From Tridacna crocea (taxonomy: Eukaryota; Mollusca; Bivalvia; Cardiida; Cardiidae), in assembly GCA_943736015.1 (NCBI GenBank), contig OX031069.1:40148728-40212727 (forward strand): 64,000 nt of DNA, given 5' to 3'. This document shows positions 19,751 to 30,330 of this stretch, piece by piece. A program made the position numbers and the translations under genes. Position 1 is the stretch's first letter, and the number at the start of each line of letters is the position of its first letter. The notes below the pieces were generated by a model. That model did not search any database. It was not told where the DNA came from and worked only from the letters and a program-made list of their open reading frames with translations.

Positions 19751-19986
19751 TGTTGTAAAATCAGACTTGCCTATTTGTAACTGGTCCGCCTCCGAGGGTC
19801 ACAAAAACTGCTAGTCGTCTTTTCTACAGGCAGATGCCGCTCAACAACAAAAACAAGGTACAGAAAACACGTCTTTTCACTTCGGCTTCTCGATATCGTC
19901 TGAGGCTACCTGTATGACACGGGATTCTCCGGCGCTCACCGTGCACATGCGGGAATGGCTAAAGTCAAACCAGTCAAATTACCACA
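19751..19986 (-). repeat. 5' LTR (in element orientation)
   Basis: 236 bp, TG...CA ends, partner of 15134-15369. It carries A at 19773 where the other copy has G. Contains the element promoter by position, though no clear TATA box is seen. Confidence 0.93.
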
Positions 19987-20149
19987 ATATGCTTTATATG
20001 ACGGTCATTTGGCCTTCTTGTCGCTTTTTCAAGTCGCATTCATGATCTTGTCCAGCAGTCTTCTTTCCCTTTTTTTTAACGAAATTCTTCTTTTTTTCTG
20101 CTGATTAGATTTATTTGATTAATGAAAAATTACAATTATTTGAGGGGTC

Positions 20150-20330
20150 ATTTTCAGGCATGGCAAACTGATTTAACAAATATTTTTCTGATATTCGTCA
20201 TATAAAAATAAACCATGCCTATTTCTTGTTTCGGGTTTTTTCGCTTTATTTACAAAAGCATGACGAAACAGACTGTGTATCAGTACAGTTTCGCAAGAAA
20301 ATGGATTTAGACAGCAAATTCTGTGACAGT
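20150..20330. repeat. Dispersed repeat G, copy 1
   Basis: Matches 55560-55720 in reverse orientation; shared phrases are 'cgctttatttacaaaa' / 'ttttgtaaataaagcg' and 'aaaaataaaccatg' / 'gtggtttatttttata'. Family unknown. Confidence 0.55.
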
Positions 20331-20370
20331 CTGCCTTTTAAACTCACCACTGTTATTTCTCAATGACCAA

Positions 20371-20630
20371 AAATCGTAAAAACATGATTTCAAACAAACA
20401 TAGCATGTAGATTCTTGGTGACAATAACTTTTCACGACGACAAAGACATACCTACATGTAGCTCTGTTGGACGCTCGAGTCAGGAAGATGTCTTAGGCCT
20501 ACAGAACAAAAATCGTAAAAACATGATTTCAAACAAACATAGCATGTGGATTCTTGGTGACAATAACTTTTCACGACGACAAAGACATACCTGCATGTAG
20601 GTCTGTTGCACGCTCGAGTCAAGAAGATGC
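20371..20630 (+). repeat. Tandem duplication, period 139 bp
   Basis: 20371-20509 and 20510-20630 are nearly identical ('aacatgatttcaaacaaaca', 'ttttcacgacgacaaagaca', 'gctcgagtca'). The second unit is interrupted by the Harbinger-type element; the first unit preserves the uninterrupted 'ttaggcctacagaac'. Confidence 0.85.
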
Positions 20631-20634
20631 CTAA

Positions 20635-21724
20635 AGGCCCGGTCACACCGCCCGAACTTTGCTGGAGCGTTCCTGGAGCGGTGAAAAAAATTCATCACCG
20701 CTCGTAATCGTTCACAACCGTTTAACAAAAGTTGGCCCCCGTTAAAGCAACGCCGTATACGCTCGGCCACCGCTGATATTTCTGGAGGGACCCTCCTACC
20801 GCTTCGAAAGTTTTGAGCTGCACAAAATATTACGAGCGGTGAGGAGTTGGCAATTTTCCGCCCCGACAAAGTTCACCCCCGCTCCACCAGCGCCCTTTCA
20901 AAGTTTGGCACCGCTAGACGCAAGTTCGTGGACGCTTGGGTCCGCTAGGCCAATGCAGATATCTTGAACGCTGGACCACCGCTGCTTCGCCAGCGTTGCC
21001 CGGGCGGCGATTAAACGTTGCACAAACTTCACTGGAGCGGTTGTAAGCGTTTTAAGAGCGGACACGGGGTTGCTGGAACGGTGTCGGGCGTTGAAGCAGC
21101 GAGCCATGGCGGCGATGAACTTTGGCTTTGCGTTGGTATAGAGGCGTCGGAGCGGGACCAGAATTTGGCTATAAATACGGGAAGAAATGGACAAGGGGCT
21201 CATCGAGCTGCCGTTGAGTTCAGACCTCATCTATATCGAAATTGCTCAAAGTTACAGTAAAACTGTATCACCATGGACGCTGAGAGACTTGCTATGATTA
21301 GTGCACTAGTGCAGAAGAATCAGAACCTCCTCAGATTGCAACAAGCTGTTGACAGAAGGAGAGGAGAGAGAAAAAGGAGAGACACAGTTGTGTGGGTCAG
21401 ACAGTGGATAATGAAAACGATCCGTTCACCTCCGTAGTCACAAGCGGTATGCCGCTAAACCAACTGTATACCCCCGCCGAGCCAAAGCTTGCATGCGCAG
21501 AACGCCGCTATACGAACGCTAGCGTCACCGCTAAACCAACGTTCCCTACTACTAACCCAACGCTTAAGCAACGCCGGCTTCAGCGGTGCACCGCTAAGCC
21601 AACGCCAGTGTTTTCGATTTTTTTCTCATTTTGTGCGCGGTGACGAGCGTTGTCGAAATTCGGTCCCCCCCTCCGTACCGTTCAAGGAACGCTCCAGCAA
21701 AGTTCGGCCGGTGTGACCGGGCCT
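20635..21724 (+). mobile_element. PIF/Harbinger-type non-autonomous element
   Basis: Inverted termini AGGCCCGGTCACACCG and CGGTGTGACCGGGCCT, extended by 'cgaactttgctggagcg' and its complement. The flanks are TAA and TTA where the empty tandem unit has TTA, consistent with the 3-bp TWA duplication of Harbinger with one substitution. The interior is GC-rich compared with the surroundings, with many ccgct/agcgg blocks, and holds a short frame that resembles the start of a Harbinger transposase (21273). Confidence 0.75.
21273..21437 (+). pseudogene. Relic of Harbinger transposase first exon
   Basis: A 54-codon frame with a good ATG context (ccATGG) ending in TAG at 21435. The product ends R-R-D-T-V-V-W-V-R-Q-W-I, which resembles the conserved tryptophan-containing N-terminal region of HARBI1-like nucleases (typically ..YWVRPW..). 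A Gln/Leu-rich helix and a basic stretch precede it. The DDE domain is absent, so this copy cannot make a transposase. Resemblance was judged by eye over about 12 residues. Confidence 0.45.
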
Positions 21725-21790
21725 TTAGGCCTATAGAACATGCCGTCTGATCTAAAATAGTTATATTATATACAGCGTTATCACATAATT

Positions 21791-21942
21791 AGAGGTTATT
21801 ACACGGCTGATGAGGGCAGGAGAGTGATAGGCTATCGGCCCGCCACCTTGATATCTGCCCCGAGGGCTTTAGCCCGAGGGCAGATTTCGAGGTGGAGGGC
21901 CGATATCACTCTCCTGCCCTCATCAGCCGTGTAATAACCTCT
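21791..21942. repeat. 152-bp near-perfect palindrome
   Basis: Arms of about 72-78 bp start 'agaggttattacacggctga' and end with the complement. The tip reads 'cccgagggctttagcccgag'. Only a handful of mismatches and a 5-6 bp size difference between arms. A related unpaired half lies around 22575-22690 ('ggatatcagatatcagccc', 'tctgccctcgcg'). Confidence 0.85.
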
Positions 21943-22732
21943 TTATTACATTCATGGATCAATTGCTCGAGTTTTTTTTTTTTGTTTTGTTTTCTAGCAT
22001 GTTTAACACTTAAAACAAAAATATCTTGTCTCCATTCGACACAACTTTTTTCCGCGGGAAAACGTCACGTTCATGACGTCATTCATCATCACTATCGTAG
22101 AGCTGCATATGTGCAGTATAGGACGTTTTAAATAAACAGTTATTAATGTTTGTTCATTGTTAAAAAGATGTTTACATTATTGTTTCTCAATCTAAATAAA
22201 TTATTCAATTTACTGTGATACGGATCAAAACTAAGAAACAGGATAAATAGATGGTTATTGCTTCGAATTATGTAACTTAATCAGACTCGGTTCATCCGGC
22301 TCTAGGCTAAAAATCGTAGAACTAGATCTACTAGTCTATAGACACTACACACTGCCTGATAAGTTTCCCAATCCAAGACAACAGCAATCTATACTCTATT
22401 TATCACGTCATTGTAGGTTTAACAATTCAACGTTGCCTGTAGTTTTGAAGTTTTGTCCGCTAGCGATTGACAGACCGATTCCGCCATTTTTTTTTTTTCA
22501 AAATGGATGTTTAGAGAACGTTAGTTTACGAGCGAGTGTTCTGTTGCTATTGGTATAGAACAAATATCTTATCAATGGGCAGGATATCAGATATCAGCCC
22601 GTTGCCCCGTCATATCTGCCCTCGCGTGACACTGATATTACACCATTTTCGGTGGAAAATGTTACTATTATTAGTAACAGAATGTAATAAACGCAAATAT
22701 CTTCACAAGATACCGAAGGTCGAAAATACATG

Positions 22733-22995
22733 AGCCACGCTCTGTGAAAAGGGGGCTTAATGCATCTGCAAAAAGTATCAACTCATGTCAGCCTGCGCGA
22801 ACTGCGCAGGCTGACATGAGTCGAAACTTTTTTGCTATTTTTGAATTTGCTACATGCCGAAGGACCAGTCAACTTCATGATCGAGTCTTTTAACAGACAT
22901 AAAGGATTTCAGGTATCCATAAATGTATCCATTAATCTGTGCAGGGTATCATTGCAGAGATGCATTGATTCTCCTTTTGCCAGAACATGGCTGAC
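22733..22995 (+). repeat. Hairpin MITE family C, copy 1
   Basis: Starts 'ctctgtgaaaagggggctta', ends with the inverted 'gcagagatgcattgattctc' and 'cttttgccagaacatgg'. An 18-bp perfect hairpin (22781-22798 with 22804-22821) reads 'actcatgtcagcctgcgc' and its complement. Other copies at 37480 and 46711; fragments at 38063 and 47220. Confidence 0.7.
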
Positions 22996-23091
22996 ATGCG
23001 GTTCCTTCATTTGATGCAATGAGGCTGTTTCTCTTTTTTAAAACAGGTCAATTATAGGTAGCACTTTATCCTTACAATAGAGGTTTGTGTT

Positions 23092-23320
23092 TTAACTCTT
23101 TACCAAATGACAAAATTTTAGACTGGTCCAAATTGAAAGCACTTGCAGACGACAAAATAAACTTCACTCAAAAATTGAATTTTTTTTCCTGCAGGGTAGG
23201 AACCATTGTTGGAAAAGGAGAAAATGGTACTTACCAGCATTTTCTTCTTTTCCCACATTGATTTCGAAAGGCTTCTATCTCAGGGTCGTAAAAACCCGAG
23301 AATGATGGATAAAGGGTTAA
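23092..23320 (-). repeat. Hairpin MITE family H copy
   Basis: TTAACTCTTTACCA to AAAGGGTTAA, reverse orientation. The shoulders are intact. The hairpin tip is disturbed ('aatggtacttaccagc'). Confidence 0.75.
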
Positions 23321-23539
23321 ACCCCCAGGAAACAAAGTGTTTCTATGTAAACAAAAATTAACCAACCTTTTTTTCCAGTTTAAGCGCGCCTATTTAATAT
23401 CGACCTTAGGTAAAAGGATTTTTTTTTTTCTAAAAAAGGGATGGATCCAAAAAAAAAAGCTGGAAACCAACATTATCTCCTTTCTCATGGATGTTTCCCT
23501 TTTCAGAGAGAAAAGATCAATATCTAGATCATCGTTTTA

Positions 23540-24755
23540 AACACCTGTTAATATATAGGCCCACCTGTTGACATTTAGGAACATCTGTCAACGTATGGAC
23601 ACACATGTTAACATGTAAGCACACCTGTTAACATATAGGCACACACCTTAATATATAGGTACACCTTTTAATATAAAAGCACACCTGTCAACATATAGGC
23701 ACACCTGTTACCATATAGGCACATCTGTTGATATATAGGGACAGCTGTCATTAAATAGGCACACCTGTCAACATATAGGCACTCTTGTTTATATATAGGC
23801 AGACCTGTTGACATACAGGAACACATGTCAACATATAAGCACACCTGTTAACATAATAGGCACACCTGTCAACATATAGGCACACCTGTAAACATACAGG
23901 TATACCTGTTAAAACATAGGCACATCTGTTAATATATAGGCACACCTGTTAACATACAGGCACACCTGTTAACATATAGGCAAACTTGTAAACATATAGG
24001 CAAATCTGTGAATATATAGGCACGCCTGTTAATATATAGGCACACCTGTAAACATACAGCACACCTGTCAAAATATAGCCACATCTGTTAATATATAGGC
24101 ACAACTGTTAATATACAGGCACCCATATCAACATATAGGCACAACTGTTAACGTACAGGCACACCTGTCAACGTATAGGCACAACTGTTAACGTACAGGC
24201 ACACCTGTCAACGTATAGGCACAACCGTTAACGTACAGGCACACCTGTCAACATATAGGCACAACCGTTAACGTACAGGCACACCTGTCAACATATAGGC
24301 ACAACCGTTAACGTACAGGCACACCTGTCAACATATAGGCACAACCGTTAACGTACAGGCACACCTGTCAACATATAGGCACAACCGTTAACGTACAGGC
24401 ACACCTGTCAACATATAGGCACAACCGTTAACGTACAGGCACACCTGTCAATGTATAGGCACAACCGTTAACGTACAGGCACACCTGTCAACATATTGGC
24501 ACAACTGTTAATGTACAGGCACACCTGTCAACATACATGTATAGGCACAACTGTTAATGTACAGGCACACCTGTCAACATATTGGCACAACTGTTAATGT
24601 ACAGGCACACCTGTCAACATATTGGCACAACTGTTAATGTACAGGCACACCTGTCAACATACATATATAGGCACAACTGTTAATGTACAGGCACACCTGT
24701 CAACATACATGTATAGGCAGAACTGTTAACATATAGGCGCAACTATTAACGTTAC
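23540..24755 (+). repeat. 20-bp satellite array with 40-bp dimer core
   Basis: About 60 tandem copies of a 20-bp unit, 'cacacctgtcaacatatagg' and variants. Between about 24110 and 24700 the array alternates two unit types (cacacctgtcaacatatagg and cacaaccgttaacgtacagg) as a homogenised 40-bp dimer; the edges are diverged monomers. A few units carry 4-8 bp insertions (24530, 24660). Short frames read through it are artefacts of the repeat. Confidence 0.95.
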
Positions 24756-25080
24756 AACATTATGGGTGAGTCTCATCTCAAATCTCGAAGTCAGGTCAGC
24801 CCGCCCGGGTATTTCTGCGTTACCCTTTCGGATTCGAGGTGTTTTAAATTTCGATAGCCGTTTGAGGCAACTTTTCTATCCGAGGCGATTTTTCGCCCCT
24901 CATCTAATGCATATGAGAAAGTCGTGTGTGACTTGGAAAGAGAAATGTGTTAGAACTTGTGTGAGAAAACGAGGAAACCGTGACATGAATGTGTAGGTAC
25001 AGTGACTGTCATGATATGACATATTCTGTTGAAACAACGTTAATGTCCATTTCAATCAATCAGCCACGTCCGGTAAAAAC
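24756..25080. other. No feature recognised
   Basis: Flank between the satellite and the split TTAA MITE. Contains an open stretch of 76 codons on the plus strand, arginine-rich, with no family match. Confidence 0.5.
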
Positions 25081-25126
25081 TTAAGGTAGTTGTCCCGTAA
25101 TTCCTCTAGTGCAGCATGACATAAAA
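25081..25126 (+). repeat. TTAA MITE family T, left part, split by the DDE transposon
   Basis: Begins TTAAGGTAGT. The sequence to 25126 ('gcagcatgacataaaa' at the end) continues at 30331 ('tttcttattagttaatag'). With the insert removed the repeat is 362 bp, against 360 bp for the uninterrupted copy at 39448-39807 and 368 bp at 47906-48273. Confidence 0.85.
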
Positions 25127-25640
25127 GGGGGGGTCTCATTTGCGCCCACGCATGGATTTTCTTGATACTTTGCAAGCGAATTGCCTTTGGCCTATGAACT
25201 GCAAAAATGTATTTATCTACTTCAAATAAGACATGTAGGTCTCAGGAGGGCACCTTGGGGTACTCCTAGTTTTGGCTGGTACCTGCCTTGAAAAAACTAA
25301 GTCCAAAGTTATCGAAATTCATTATTTTCCTAAAACTTTAACATGAATAGTAAAGGTACACCTTATAGAGATATTAGATACAAATTGTGCTATTATAGGT
25401 ATTGACTTGACTGTTTTTTAAAAACTTGAATGTAAAAAGTATGGATAAAATTGACACTGAAATTTTCCAAACACAAAGTTCAACAAAACATTTATGGTAG
25501 TTCTAGTCTTTGTCAACCTATGAAATTGCTAGGAAAGTAGGCCCTGTATGTCTACATAATACACACAAAATTTTATAAAATTTGAAAACCGGTAACAATC
25601 TCATATTATGCATGATATGAGCAAAGGTGGTGTTTTGGAC
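25127..25640 (+). repeat. Left long terminal inverted repeat of the DDE-SWIM transposon
   Basis: Pairs imperfectly with 29820-30330. The outer 12 bp are perfect, then a size difference of about 24 bp, then alternating matching blocks. Confidence 0.6.
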
Positions 25641-27247
25641 AAAAATCTAATGTCCATCTAAAATGTGTTATGGTTACCAAAACACTTTCTAATGCAATAA
25701 TATCGATATTTTTGCATAACTAACTATGATAAATGAAAGATTCACATACAGAAACAGACTTCTGTAAACGTATAGCAGTAATTATACAGATATTTTCCTA
25801 AGAAAGTAGCATGTATGAAAATAAACCCCCAAAAAACACCAATTCACAAATTATTTTTATTTAATAAATATTCCTTTCATCCCAAAATATATTCTACACT
25901 TCTAATTTTCAATAGGACAATCATCTGAAGAAAGTGGCTTATCATTAAAAGAGTATTAGACAGGGTGCTCCACTTTTACCATAGATATATGCATGTCTTA
26001 ACAAAGACATTCAGATGACAACCAGTAAATCAATTATTATACTAATAGCAATATTGTTAACACCATTTAGATGCAACTCGTGCATACGTTAATGGTCTGG
26101 CAGTACCTGGCAATTAGTAAGGTTACCTATATCAACAACTTTGAAGTTTGAATTAAAAAACTGTCAGCAAAACATACTTGTGTCTGAAAACATATTTTAT
26201 ATTTTTTTATATATTTGAACATCCTTAATGATGATTTTCTTTATACATATGAATGGTTTTAACAAGAGTCATCGTGATATCAACAAATTGTTTTTCCTTG
26301 AGGTTGATACTGGCTACAAAGACTAAAAGTGATTATCAATTACATTCACTTTCCACTAAACAGAAAAGAACAAGAAAACACTTCTACATCATCATACAAT
26401 ACTCCTATATTTGTTAACCGTTTTCTGCAGTCATACACAATTCATTTCTTTGAACAAAGTCTGACTGTATAGCTTTTCAAAAAGTACATGTACTCATACT
26501 GGTATTTCATTGAAACTGCTTTCTTCTGTAACTCCAAAAGTCACATTTTAAACGCTAGTGTAACACTCATGCCTAAACTACTTTCTAATTGAAACATTTC
26601 ATTCTGCCTTGTTGCACTTCATCAGCTAAGAGAGTAGTTTACTTATTACATGTATTTTAGTCTATGTTTTGTCATATTTGATACTAGCTTTTGTAGTTGC
26701 CAATAATTGAAAAAACATAGCTACATTAATACAGACTTAATTCTATTAAAAGTTGTTTATACATTTTTGACTTCAGCAATTTGCAGTCAAGGCTGAAGTT
26801 CACAAAAGGGTGACAGAAAAGATTAAGCATTATTTAGCTGTATTCCACTCTCTTTGGTTCTCTTAGCTTTGGTTATTCTCCTCTTGTTTATATCAGTGTT
26901 TCTTTTTCATATCAATTTACACTTTGTATTATTTATACATCAATTGGGTAATTCCATTGTGGTTTTCACACATTTTACTATTTGTAAAACTTAGGACAAG
27001 AAGTCTAATTATTTACACCTTAGTAGGTTGTTCATAGGACAGGCAGTTCTTTGATATCTCATTGTAGTTATTCATTTTCTAGAGAAGTATTAATGAACTT
27101 TTTATAACCATTGTACATATTATACACCATTTTTTATATCTTTATTGTTTATACATCTTCATACATTTTACTTTGATACAATTATTTGGACAAAAAGTCC
27201 TCAGCAGATTGTAGCTTAAAACATAAGCTTTGACATCAGTTTCCATA

Positions 27248-29431
27248 ATGGGAGATAGGTGCATTGGACCAGGTTGTTCAGTAAGGTTCAGGGATAAAAC
27301 TAAGTCTGCTGCAAAGTCTGCAAGGAATATCCTTTTGCCACAGTATGGGTGGTTACTCAATTCCTTACAATCAGATGGGGTTGATGTAGCTTCTAATCTA
27401 AATGAAGCAAAACTCTGCTACAAATGCTTTAAAAAATATGAAAGAAAGACTGAAGATAATACCACTAATCCACATGACAATGAAGAATCTAACAACGTTA
27501 TAAATGAGCAAGATGTTGAAATGGACGTTGCTAGTAACGGAAATATGGAAAATGTTGATGATGATTCTGATAACGATGATGCAGAGGAATGTAATGATGT
27601 CATTGATAATGATCAGAAAACGACTCCTTTATCTGTACCGGCTTCAAATCAGTTACCTCTTTTGAAACTTGATCAATTGTTTTATGGTTCTGCGTCACAC
27701 AGAAAATGCACCATTTGCTTGCAATACATAGATTATGGTTTGGTATCTTTACCTGAATTAGCAAAGCAACAGCTTATGTTTTTCCACAAACTTTGGTGCC
27801 CTGAAGATACAAGAATCTGCCCAGAACATTTGATAGGAGATGACCTGCATCCAGATGTTATTGTTGAATTGTCCAATCGTTCCCCACTGTCTGAACGTCT
27901 TTCAGACAGAGCAGATCAGATCATCAATGATCTACTTTTAATATCACATTCTGCATCAGAACATGGTCCACTTCCCAGACTTGACTTTGCACGTCTCACA
28001 GATAAAGACTGCAAAGCTTGGACTGGGTGGAACCTTGCCGAACTGAAACAAATACATGATATTTGTGTCACTAACTTGCCAGCATTGTCATGTATGTCAA
28101 CACATAATGCTATTGTTTTGTTCTGGGCAAAAGTTAAAACCAACATATCTTGGCCACAACTTAGTACCCTATGTGGTGTACCAAAGCCAACAGTATCTCG
28201 AGTATTTCATGCAGTTCTTGAGGCTCTGAGCAAAACTGTTGTCCCAAAGTATCTTGGTGCAGGGCACATGACTCGTGCTGAAGCTATAAATCATAACACT
28301 ACTTTCACCAAGTGTTTCTATGGGGACAAGGTTACCCTCATCTTAGATGGGACATATATTTACATCCCTAAAAGCTCAGACCATAAGCTGCAGAGGTCCT
28401 CATATTCAGGACAAAAGAAACGGAACTTGGTTAAGTTCATGAGTATTGTGTTGCCTAATGGCTATGTACTGGACACCATTGGTCCTTTCTTTGGCAATGA
28501 AAATGATGCCAAAATTACAGAGGCAATCCTGAACAAAGTTGATGAGTTGAAAACATGGCTTCAGGAAACTGACAATTTTATTGTCGATCGGGGATTCAGA
28601 GATGTTCTCGATCTGCTGAAATCCTCTGGCTATGAGCCACGAATGCCATCTTACCTAAAGGCAGGTCAATCCCAACATGAAAGTCCTGAAGCCAACACTG
28701 ATCGCCAGTGTACAAAGACCCGTTGGGTAGTCGAGAGCTACCATGGGCGCCTTAAACAGTGGCACATGTTTAAGGATCAACTAAACTCTAATCATTTCAT
28801 TCCTATAATTGGTGACCTGGTAAGGACTGTGTCTGCTTGTCTGAATGGCGTGAGGGGGCCAATTTATATGCCCAATCCACAGCGAGATGCAAGGGACCAG
28901 AAACTTGCATTCCGCATGCAGTCCAGATTGACTTATGAAAGTCTCTTGGCTAAAAGAGTTAAGGGTGAGCCATCTCTAAGCAAAAGATGTAAGGCAGAGT
29001 GGAAGAAGCTTGACGCCTCTGATATTCAATTTCCACAGCTTGAAATGGAATATCTTGAAACAGTGGCATGCGGTACATATCAACTTAAACAAGCCCCAGG
29101 TTATATTGAAGAGCACACAACTGATGACGGGGACTATCAGATCTGGGTGTATCAACATTCAGATGATCTGATACGGGGACAGATACAATCCAGACATAAA
29201 TCTCAAACCAAGTACAATGTCTGGATTCAGTATGAGAAGACTGATACGACTGACCCAGTTAAAGACTATCATTGTATCTGTCCTTCTGGCAAGAGGACAA
29301 TAGGAATGTGCGCACATGTTGCCAGTATTCTTTACTACCTCGGTTGCATGGCTTATGAACCATCGTTAGAGGCACTACCACATGCAAAAAGATTCAAGGC
29401 CTCTGTGGTATCATATGGAAAAGATGTATAG
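27248..29431 (+). CDS. DDE transposase with N-terminal zinc-finger-like and C-terminal SWIM domains
   Basis: A 727-residue transposase that would cut and join the ends of the surrounding element. Start: first ATG of the frame, at 27248; the frame is open six codons further up without ATG. Order of parts: Cys pairs C5/C10 and C57/C60 (zinc-finger-like); an Asp/Glu/Asn-rich acidic linker around 68-125; a second Cys cluster (C154, C157, C184, C191); a helix-turn-helix around 300-325 (W-P-Q-L-S-T-L-C-G-V-P-K-P-T-V-S-R); and a DDE_Tnp_4-like catalytic core with LILDGTY (D367), FIVDRGF (D447) and VVESYHGRLK (E496). A SWIM finger, C-x-C-xn-C-x-H (C676, C678, C688, H690), closes the protein. No internal stop or frameshift; single exon. 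Relatives are IS4EU/ISL2EU- or Harbinger-like transposases; a domesticated gene is less likely because inverted repeats flank it. Confidence 0.88.
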   Translation: MGDRCIGPGCSVRFRDKTKSAAKSARNILLPQYGWLLNSLQSDGVDVASNLNEAKLCYKCFKKYERKTEDNTTNPHDNEESNNVINEQDVEMDVASNGNMENVDDDSDNDDAEECNDVIDNDQKTTPLSVPASNQLPLLKLDQLFYGSASHRKCTICLQYIDYGLVSLPELAKQQLMFFHKLWCPEDTRICPEHLIGDDLHPDVIVELSNRSPLSERLSDRADQIINDLLLISHSASEHGPLPRLDFARLTDKDCKAWTGWNLAELKQIHDICVTNLPALSCMSTHNAIVLFWAKVKTNISWPQLSTLCGVPKPTVSRVFHAVLEALSKTVVPKYLGAGHMTRAEAINHNTTFTKCFYGDKVTLILDGTYIYIPKSSDHKLQRSSYSGQKKRNLVKFMSIVLPNGYVLDTIGPFFGNENDAKITEAILNKVDELKTWLQETDNFIVDRGFRDVLDLLKSSGYEPRMPSYLKAGQSQHESPEANTDRQCTKTRWVVESYHGRLKQWHMFKDQLNSNHFIPIIGDLVRTVSACLNGVRGPIYMPNPQRDARDQKLAFRMQSRLTYESLLAKRVKGEPSLSKRCKAEWKKLDASDIQFPQLEMEYLETVACGTYQLKQAPGYIEEHTTDDGDYQIWVYQHSDDLIRGQIQSRHKSQTKYNVWIQYEKTDTTDPVKDYHCICPSGKRTIGMCAHVASILYYLGCMAYEPSLEALPHAKRFKASVVSYGKDV

Positions 29432-29456
29432 AATTGGCTTAATGAGAGTGAAACAA

Positions 29457-29462
29457 AATAAA
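29457..29462 (+). terminator. Polyadenylation signal AATAAA
   Basis: AATAAA 26 bp after the transposase stop codon, well placed to end its transcript. Confidence 0.6.
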
Positions 29463-29819
29463 AATCATTAATAAGTAGTGTTAAATTATCTGTTTGCACT
29501 GAGTAATAGTAAACTCCTCAGAAGTCCGCATAGGAGCAGTTTTAATAGATAACATCTGATCTATTTTCATCATCAGACTTTCAATTGAGTTTTAATATTG
29601 CTATTTTTGATTTTCTTTATGGTGTTCAACAAGGTGCTATTATTTCTGAAAAAACTCTTTTTGGTAAATAAAGCATTATCTTTTGATTGTATGCGAAGTT
29701 TCTTATACCAGAACATCGCACAAATCATAAACATGCGTAAATAAACAATAATAAAAACCCTAAAACAAAACTAAAAAAAAATGTGAATTTTACATTTTGA
29801 GAAAATTTGACCATTAAGA

Positions 29820-30330
29820 CTAAAATTAAAAAAAGACTATGTTACCGGTTTTATTTTTTCTTGATATTTTAGGATAAGAACAAGCATATTTGTGGTCAAA
29901 TTCAATATCAATTTCATAGGTTGACAAGAACTGTAACATGGTGAAAATAACAATTCAATTTGTTCAAAATATTTTACAAATGTGAAATTTGGGGGTTACT
30001 TCAATCAAAAATTGATATGGTCAATTTTGTTCAATATAACAATATAAACTAAAGGTTCATATATGATTGGAGATTAATAAGCATTATTTTAGGAACAAAT
30101 TTGGTCAGCAAATCAAAAATCAGAAGGACTGTGGGCTCCTTTAATTGAGGCACACCCATTTTTTATCAAAAATTCTAAAAAATTCAAAAAATCAAAAACT
30201 GTGGTAGATGGAAGAAATTTCTTTTTAGTAATATAATCCTCATGTAATACACTACCTTCACATAAATTTTCATAAAATTCTGGGCGTGGGCAGGTCCCTA
30301 TGTAAATTTCATATAGGGTGAGACCCCCCC
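29820..30330 (-). repeat. Right long terminal inverted repeat of the DDE-SWIM transposon
   Basis: Complementary partner of 25127-25640, ending TGAGAC7 at 30330. Confidence 0.6.

Larger units (their letters stand above)
15134..19986 (-). mobile_element. LTR retroelement, gag-protease type, no reverse transcriptase
   Basis: Two 236-bp direct repeats (15134-15369 and 19751-19986) with TG...CA ends bracket the element, and ATAT stands on both sides (15130-15133 and 19987-19990). Transcription runs on the minus strand: 5' LTR 19986-19751, primer-binding site, leader, gag, protease, non-coding 3' region, polypurine tract, 3' LTR. The LTRs differ at only one position that I can find (G at 15156, A at 19773), so the insertion is young. 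Nothing resembling reverse transcriptase, RNase H or integrase is present on either strand, so it must be mobilised by another element. It resembles the gag-only and gag-pro non-autonomous LTR elements known from plants and animals. Confidence 0.9.
25127..30330 (+). mobile_element. DDE-SWIM DNA transposon, apparently complete
   Basis: Ends are G7TCTCA and its complement TGAGAC7. Inverted similarity continues inward, imperfectly, for about 480-500 bp on each side: 'cgcccacgc', 'aacctatgaaattg' against 'caatttcataggttgac', and 'accggtaacaatctcat' against 'actatgttaccggt'. One intact transposase gene lies in the centre. The element interrupts a TTAA MITE; no duplicated target bases are visible when compared with two empty copies. 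Confidence 0.8.

Noticed and set aside
20480-20869. Frames of 60-129 codons across the left end of the Harbinger-type element
   Set aside because: They arise from the GC-rich inverted terminal sequence and tandem duplication; the frames are not shared by the mirrored end.
23751-23945. 64-codon minus-strand frame with repeating Cys/Tyr pattern
   Set aside because: Translation of the 20-bp satellite.
23540-24755. CRISPR-like array
   Set aside because: Units are contiguous with no unique spacers, there are no cas genes, and the surrounding DNA is eukaryotic.
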